A stretch of 64,000 nt of DNA. It comes from an uncultured Treponema sp. (lineage in GTDB: Bacteria > Spirochaetota > Spirochaetia > Treponematales > Treponemataceae). The position numbers and the translations under genes are program-made. The notes beneath the pieces are model-generated. The model saw only the letters and a program-made list of their open reading frames with translations, was not told where the DNA came from and did no database searches. This document shows, piece by piece, positions 60,048 to 64,000 of the stretch (the stretch's first letter is position 1; the number at the start of each line of letters is the position of its first letter). The stretch lies in the NCBI RefSeq assembly GCF_934725225.1, contig NZ_CAKVAM010000001.1, forward strand, positions 372,001-436,000, given 5' to 3'.

Positions 60048-61637
60048 TTATTCCCATGCTTTTGTATAAACAGTGCCGTTTATTGTGCCGCCGTTGCAGT
60101 AGATGTTTGCACCGGCATCAGTTTTTTTTGTAGTATTGCCGTTCATGTAATTGCTTATGTAATTTTCTATGTCCATAGCAGACCCGCTTGCATCTTTTAA
60201 GAACAGGCTTGCATCTGACTGTTCTATTAAAACAGCTCCGCCATAGCCGTAAGCGTCGTTGCTGCTTGTTGAAGTTACGCTGTTATTATCAAATCTTGTG
60301 TTCTGCAAAATGAGTGAACCTGTTTTTATGCTGATTGCGCCTCCGCCAAGTTTTTGGAATTCACCTTTTGTTGTGCCTTCACTTCCTGGATTATTACCAC
60401 CAGCCTTATTGCCTGTGAATGTGCTGTCTGTGATTTTTATACTTCCGCCTTGGCTAAATATTGCTCCGCCTCTTCTTGCATAATATCCGCCGTTAGAAGT
60501 GCACGTATTGCTGTCAAATGTTGAGCTTTCAATTTCAAGAATTCCAGTGTCATTGTTCATTATTGCGCTGCCTCTGTTTGCTGTGTTGCCTTTAAATGTT
60601 GTGTTGGTTATGTGGCATGAACCTGAATTTTCTATTGCTGCGGCGTTTGCCATTAAATCTTCATCACCGTTGCTTTCAAAGTTGCATGAAACAACTTCTA
60701 CCTGTGCTCCGTTATCTATGCGTATACATTCTGAATAGCCTACGTTACCGCTACCTGTGCTTTTGTTATTATAAAAAGTGCAGTTTTCAACAAGAAGTTT
60801 TCCGCCGCTTTTTACATATATAAGGCTTGTTCCAGAGTTTGACATGGATATTTCGCTCATACGACATTGCTTTAAAATTACTGTAGCTCCGTCATCTACA
60901 TAAATTAAAGCGCCGTCAAGTGAAGAAGTTTCGACTGTGCTTGAAGCTGTAAATGTAAGGTTGTTTATTTCAAGAATTGTGGAGCTTCCTGTTACATTGA
61001 AAAGCTTTATCTGACCGCCCTCTGTTGTAAGAATTTTGTTGTCGTCTGTGCTTTGCTGAACTTTTGCGCCGTTGCCTCTTATGATTTTTGTGCCGGAAGT
61101 TATGTTTGTAAGTTGATGGTTATTTGCTGATGTGGCTTGATTTGTGCTTACAGAAGAATCTGCACCCATAAAAATATATGCGTTTCCGTCTGATTCGCAG
61201 GCTGTTTTTAGTTCTTCTGCATCAGCTGAAATATTGTAAATTTGGCAGTCTTTTTTCTTTAAATTTACTTGGCAATCAGAATCTTGTCCTGCTGTTACTT
61301 TTGCTTCTTCTGTTCCAAAATATAAAAGAACGTCTTTGGTGGACATCCAGCCTTCTACTTCTACTGTGTATGTAGCAGGCTCGAGTTCGTCAAATACGAT
61401 TACCCCCCCCGTCTCGTCAGCCTCTGTGCTTATGGATTCTTCATTTATGATTTTTTCGCCTAGCAAAAGCCTTACCGTGAATGAATCAACATCGTCATGT
61501 CCCGATGAATAAAGCACGCGTGAAGAGCTTGGCAGAACAACCCGGACAGAACCGCCTTCGCTTCCCTGCGACATATTCATGCAGGAAACAAGGGCAAGCA
61601 ATAACGCTGGTAAAATTGAAAACGCAAATTTTTTCAT
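60048..61637 (-). CDS. phase-variable lipoprotein with beta-helix passenger, in frame here (G8)
   Basis: A 529-residue lipoprotein. The signal MKKFAFSILPALLLALVSC ends in Cys19. The N-terminal module (SVRVVLPSSSRVLYSSG…GVIVFDELEPATYTVEVEGW) matches the 37 kb gene and carries a G8 tract in the same place. The passenger (about 140-500) is a right-handed beta-helix with repeated FxxN and GGAI motifs: TFYNNKS, NFESNGD, TFKGNTA, TFDSNTC, TFTGNKA, RFDNNSV, as in chlamydial Pmp-type surface proteins. GGGGGAATT precedes the ATG. A surface-displayed, phase-variable protein is the best reading; its ligand is unknown. Confidence 0.9.
   Translation of the reverse strand: MKKFAFSILPALLLALVSCMNMSQGSEGGSVRVVLPSSSRVLYSSGHDDVDSFTVRLLLGEKIINEESISTEADETGGVIVFDELEPATYTVEVEGWMSTKDVLLYFGTEEAKVTAGQDSDCQVNLKKKDCQIYNISADAEELKTACESDGNAYIFMGADSSVSTNQATSANNHQLTNITSGTKIIRGNGAKVQQSTDDNKILTTEGGQIKLFNVTGSSTILEINNLTFTASSTVETSSLDGALIYVDDGATVILKQCRMSEISMSNSGTSLIYVKSGGKLLVENCTFYNNKSTGSGNVGYSECIRIDNGAQVEVVSCNFESNGDEDLMANAAAIENSGSCHITNTTFKGNTANRGSAIMNNDTGILEIESSTFDSNTCTSNGGYYARRGGAIFSQGGSIKITDSTFTGNKAGGNNPGSEGTTKGEFQKLGGGAISIKTGSLILQNTRFDNNSVTSTSSNDAYGYGGAVLIEQSDASLFLKDASGSAMDIENYISNYMNGNTTKKTDAGANIYCNGGTINGTVYTKAWE
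61403..61410 (-). repeat. poly-G tract (G8) in coding sequence, ON state
   Basis: Eight G on the coding strand encode the Gly-Gly of ETGGVIVF. Losing or gaining one would end translation early. Confidence 0.88.
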
Positions 61638-61752
61638 AATTCCCCCTATAAAGAAAACTGTTAAAATAACCTATTATCATTCTATATCAAATTCCCACTG
61701 ATTTCCACTTTTGCCAGAAAATTCTTTAAATTTTTAGTTGATTTGCTTTTCC

Positions 61753-61840
61753 ATTTCCCAAAAATGAAAAAATATTAAAAATGGGAAATAGAAATGGCGT
61801 TTTATTTCTCAAAATTGAAAAATTATTGATTTTGAGAAAT
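61753..61840. promoter_or_regulatory. duplicated 37-bp palindromic operators
   Basis: Two inverted repeats of equal length: ATTTCCCA-N21-TGGGAAAT (61753-61789) and ATTTCTCA-N21-TGAGAAAT (61804-61840), 51 bp apart. The inner sequences are also alike, so they arose by tandem duplication. The differing base is matched in both arms, so symmetry is preserved. The second overlaps the -35 region of the next gene. Confidence 0.7.
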
Positions 61841-61854
61841 AGAAAGAGTATAAT
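61826..61854 (+). promoter_or_regulatory. ATPase promoter (leaderless)
   Basis: TTGATT (61826-61831), 17 bp, TATAAT (61849-61854), 6 bp to the ATG. Confidence 0.75.
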
Positions 61855-61860
61855 TCAAGC

Positions 61861-63051
61861 ATGAAACTGGTGGAAAGAAAAGAATATTTGGATTTGTTAA
61901 AAGGAACTGTTCAGACTCCTGACATAAAAGTAATAACCGGCATAAGGCGTTCTGGCAAATCTAAGCTGATGGAATCTTTTATTGAATATGTAAAGGTTTC
62001 TGTGAAAAATGCGAATATTATCCATATAAATTTTAATGACATAAGTTTTGAAAATCTTGCGGAATATCATGCGCTGAATTCTTATGTGCAGGGAAAATTT
62101 GATTCAAACTGTGAAAATTTTCTTTTTATTGATGAAGTTCAGCTTTGCGAAGGCTTTGAAAAAACAATCAATTCGCTTCATGTTTCGGAAAAATTTCATA
62201 TTTATGTAACTGGCTCAAATGCGTTTTTGCTTTCCAGTGATTTGGCGACGCTTTTTACAGGCAGAACTTACGAAGTCCGTGTTTTTCCTTTTTCTTTTAA
62301 GGAATATTGCAAATATTTTGATGGGCTTGAAAAAAATCAGGCTTTTGACAGTTTTGTTAGGGAAGGGGGCATGGCCGGCTCTTTTGTTTATCCTTCTGAA
62401 AAATCGAAATATGATTATATTAGCGAAGTTTTTGACACTTTGATTGTGCGCGATATAAAGCAAAAGTATAAAATCAAGAATGTTGCCTTGCTTGAAAAGC
62501 TGAATGATTTTTTGCTTGATAATATTTCATGTGAGGTTTCCGCACGAAGCCTTGCAAATGCGCTTGCTTCAAATCAGGAAAAAACAAACAACAAGACAAT
62601 CAGCGCATATTTGAGCTATTTATGCAATGCCTTTGCTTTTTATAAAATTCGCCGTTACGATATTCGCGGAAAAAAATATTTGTCTAGTCAGGATAAATAT
62701 TACCTTGCAGACCATTCATTTAGATATGCAAAATTGGGAACAAAAAATTTTGATTACGGCAGGGTTTATGAAAATATTGTTGCAATTGAACTGCTTCGGC
62801 GCGGCTATGAAGTTTATACAGGCGTGCTGTATAAGAAAGAAATTGATTTTGTCGCAGTCAAGCGTAATGAAAAAATTTATATCCAAGTAAGTGATGATAT
62901 TTCAGGCGAAGAGACTTTTAAAAGAGAAACAGCTCCGCTTTTGAGCATAAAAGATGCTTATCCTAAGCTGATTATTGCAAGAACAAGGCATGAGGAATAT
63001 TCCTACGAAGGAATCCGTATTGTTGATATTGCAAACTGGCTTAGCGAGTAA
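61861..63051 (+). CDS. AAA_14/DUF4143 ATPase
   Basis: A 396-residue protein of the common AAA_14 plus DUF4143 type. Walker A is ITGIRRSGKSKLM at about 25-37, Walker B is FLFIDEVQLCE at about 89-99, and the sensor stretch is IYVTGSNAFLLSSDLATLFTG. The C-terminal DUF4143 region has YENIVAIELLRRGYEVYTG and a PD-(D/E)XK-like KEIDFVAVKRNEKIYIQVS. These genes are numerous and mobile-looking in gut bacteria, with unknown function. Two operator-like palindromes precede it and the mRNA should be leaderless. Confidence 0.9.
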   Translation: MKLVERKEYLDLLKGTVQTPDIKVITGIRRSGKSKLMESFIEYVKVSVKNANIIHINFNDISFENLAEYHALNSYVQGKFDSNCENFLFIDEVQLCEGFEKTINSLHVSEKFHIYVTGSNAFLLSSDLATLFTGRTYEVRVFPFSFKEYCKYFDGLEKNQAFDSFVREGGMAGSFVYPSEKSKYDYISEVFDTLIVRDIKQKYKIKNVALLEKLNDFLLDNISCEVSARSLANALASNQEKTNNKTISAYLSYLCNAFAFYKIRRYDIRGKKYLSSQDKYYLADHSFRYAKLGTKNFDYGRVYENIVAIELLRRGYEVYTGVLYKKEIDFVAVKRNEKIYIQVSDDISGEETFKRETAPLLSIKDAYPKLIIARTRHEEYSYEGIRIVDIANWLSE

Positions 63052-63094
63052 TTATTTTTTGCAAGGGGTACTGACAAGCACACGTCAAGGGGTC

Positions 63095-63155
63095 TGCCTA
63101 GCATTAGGCAGAGGGTGTTGCAACCATACGACAGCAGGGCTGCCGTGTGGTTGCA
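63095..63155. other. paired hairpins downstream of the ATPase
   Basis: TGCCTA-GCAT-TAGGCA (63095-63110) is followed by TGCAACCATACG (63119-63130), which pairs over 12 bp with CGTGTGGTTGCA (63144-63155). No T run follows, so they are not plain terminators. They abut a dispersed repeat. Confidence 0.5.
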
Positions 63156-63170
63156 GGGGTTAAATTTTAA

Positions 63171-63235
63171 TGTCATTATCGGGCTTGACCCGATAATCCG
63201 TTGGAAAGATTGCCGTATCAAGTACGGCAATGACA
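63171..63235. repeat. dispersed palindromic repeat
   Basis: TGTCATTATCGGGCTTGACC opens the unit and GGCAATGACA closes it. It has two inner hairpins, TATCGGG/CCCGATA and TTGCCGTA/TACGGCAA. It lies 33 bp beyond the end of the pseudogene. Confidence 0.8.
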
Positions 63236-63267
63236 AATCTTATAAAACTCTATATTTGACCTTGCAA

Positions 63268-64000
63268 TTATTTTTCATCATTGTCAGAAAGATCAGCAAA
63301 GCCTGTTACGCTTTCAATTAAGCCACTCAACGTTAAATTTGAAAAATTAATGTTACTCAAATCTGTTACAGAGCTTGATTCCAATGCGAATTTATATAAA
63401 TCTACTTTTACAATTCTGTTATGTTTAAACAACTTTCCTCTTTTTTGGCTTCCATAATCTGGCATGACTATATTTGCACCACAGTCTGCTATTGCCAGTT
63501 CTTTTGGTTTTATAGCTACAAATCGGCGTGGACCATAGAAATGCGAGTTTCTTTCTGTGTATTCAGGAATCTATGCATTTACATCATAGAATGTATAAGT
63601 CTTGCGATTGTTGTATTCATCATCTGTAAAAGTATTTTTATCTTTATTTGAAGAGGCAATAGTTCTTGTAGATTCCGTCCAGCCAGTTTTTGCAGAGACT
63701 TTAAATCCACTTGAGGTTTGCTCAAGGCGCACTATAGCACCTCGGCTATAAACGGTTGTTTCTGTAGAACTACTATTTAAGTTGTTTACCATATACATAT
63801 CAGAAAAGTTCAAAGAGCCAGTCTGTGAAACCAGCACGTAAACATAGCCATCATAATGAATAACTATATCTGTTATTTGTCCGTCTACGCCCAGGTCTTG
63901 TGTGGACTGCGCTTCTCCTTTTGCGGTTATTGTAAATCCATCGTTGTTTCCTGTTATTGCGGCGCGCTGAAGATATGAAGTTCCGTCATTTGTATATGCA
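63268..64000 (-). pseudogene. decayed paralogue of the 37 kb lipoprotein (5' end outside window)
   Basis: The minus strand is open from the window edge down to a TAG at 63571-63573, and then stays open in the same frame to TAA at 63268. After the TAG the sequence reads IPEYTERNSHFYGP…KELAIADCGANIVMPDYG, closely matching IPEYEDRNSHFYGP…KELVIADCGANFVLPDYN in the 37 kb gene, where the TAG position is TAC (Tyr). So one base change interrupts the gene. The N-terminal part with any poly-G tract lies beyond the window. Confidence 0.85.

Noticed and set aside
1..64000. CRISPR arrays, phage or transposase genes
   Set aside because: No regularly spaced direct repeats and no protein with those signatures was seen on either strand.

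Overview
The window looks like chromosome of a gut- or oral-type Treponema (spirochaete). The evidence is family content: a T. denticola-type trans-2-enoyl-CoA reductase (FabV/Ter), MurA with Asp in place of the catalytic Cys, a ThrRS without its TGS domain, many lipoproteins and outer-membrane beta-barrels, type III glutamine synthetase, and pyruvate formate-lyase fermentation. The DNA is AT-rich. No phage, plasmid, CRISPR or transposase gene was seen. The species call is inference.

Layout. 0-5 kb: two small exported proteins, an acyl-CoA synthetase and groEL. 5-12 kb: a compact structured element, pflB, exonuclease III, a lipoprotein behind a poly-G promoter, pflA, and an outer-membrane protein with a structured leader. 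12-37 kb: mostly housekeeping (pepT, murA, thrS, fabV, queH, mnmE, aroK) mixed with envelope genes (two barrels, NlpC/P60, DUF4349, patatin autotransporter) and regulators (LacI, double cNMP-binding protein). 37-39 kb: a phase-variable lipoprotein gene bracketed by palindromic repeats. 39-44 kb: tex, a permease, initiator tRNA, a ZIP transporter and a probable type I toxin-antitoxin locus. 44.5-50 kb: a tripartite RND efflux operon with a small PII-like gene. 50-60 kb: pyrG and a nitrogen-assimilation block (ANTAR antiterminator, short GSI, GSIII, Amt-PII fusion). 60-64 kb: a second poly-G lipoprotein, a DUF4143 ATPase and a decayed third lipoprotein.

Three systems stand out. First, three lipoproteins of one family lie at 37, 60 and 63 kb. 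The first two share an N-terminal export/Ig-like module with a poly-G tract at the same place. G9 puts the 37 kb gene out of frame and G8 keeps the 60 kb gene open, so this is an ON/OFF contingency family. A third poly-G tract sits in the -35/-10 spacer of the 8.9 kb lipoprotein. Second, the GSIII and Amt-PII leaders carry hairpins with hexaloops AAAGGC, AACGGA and AATGGT (A at position 1, G at 4). Each overlaps the 5' arm of a terminator, as expected for ANTAR antitermination, and an ANTAR regulator is encoded nearby. Third, a 33-residue hydrophobic peptide with a masked ribosome site faces a convergent small RNA, the layout of a type I toxin-antitoxin pair.

About ten genes have a -10 box 6-10 bp before the start codon and no Shine-Dalgarno, which suggests leaderless transcripts are common here. 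This property was used to choose several starts. Palindromic repeats bounded by TGTCATT and AATGACA recur at 19.5, 20.9, 33.4, 37.0, 38.7 and 63.2 kb, often beside the surface-protein genes.
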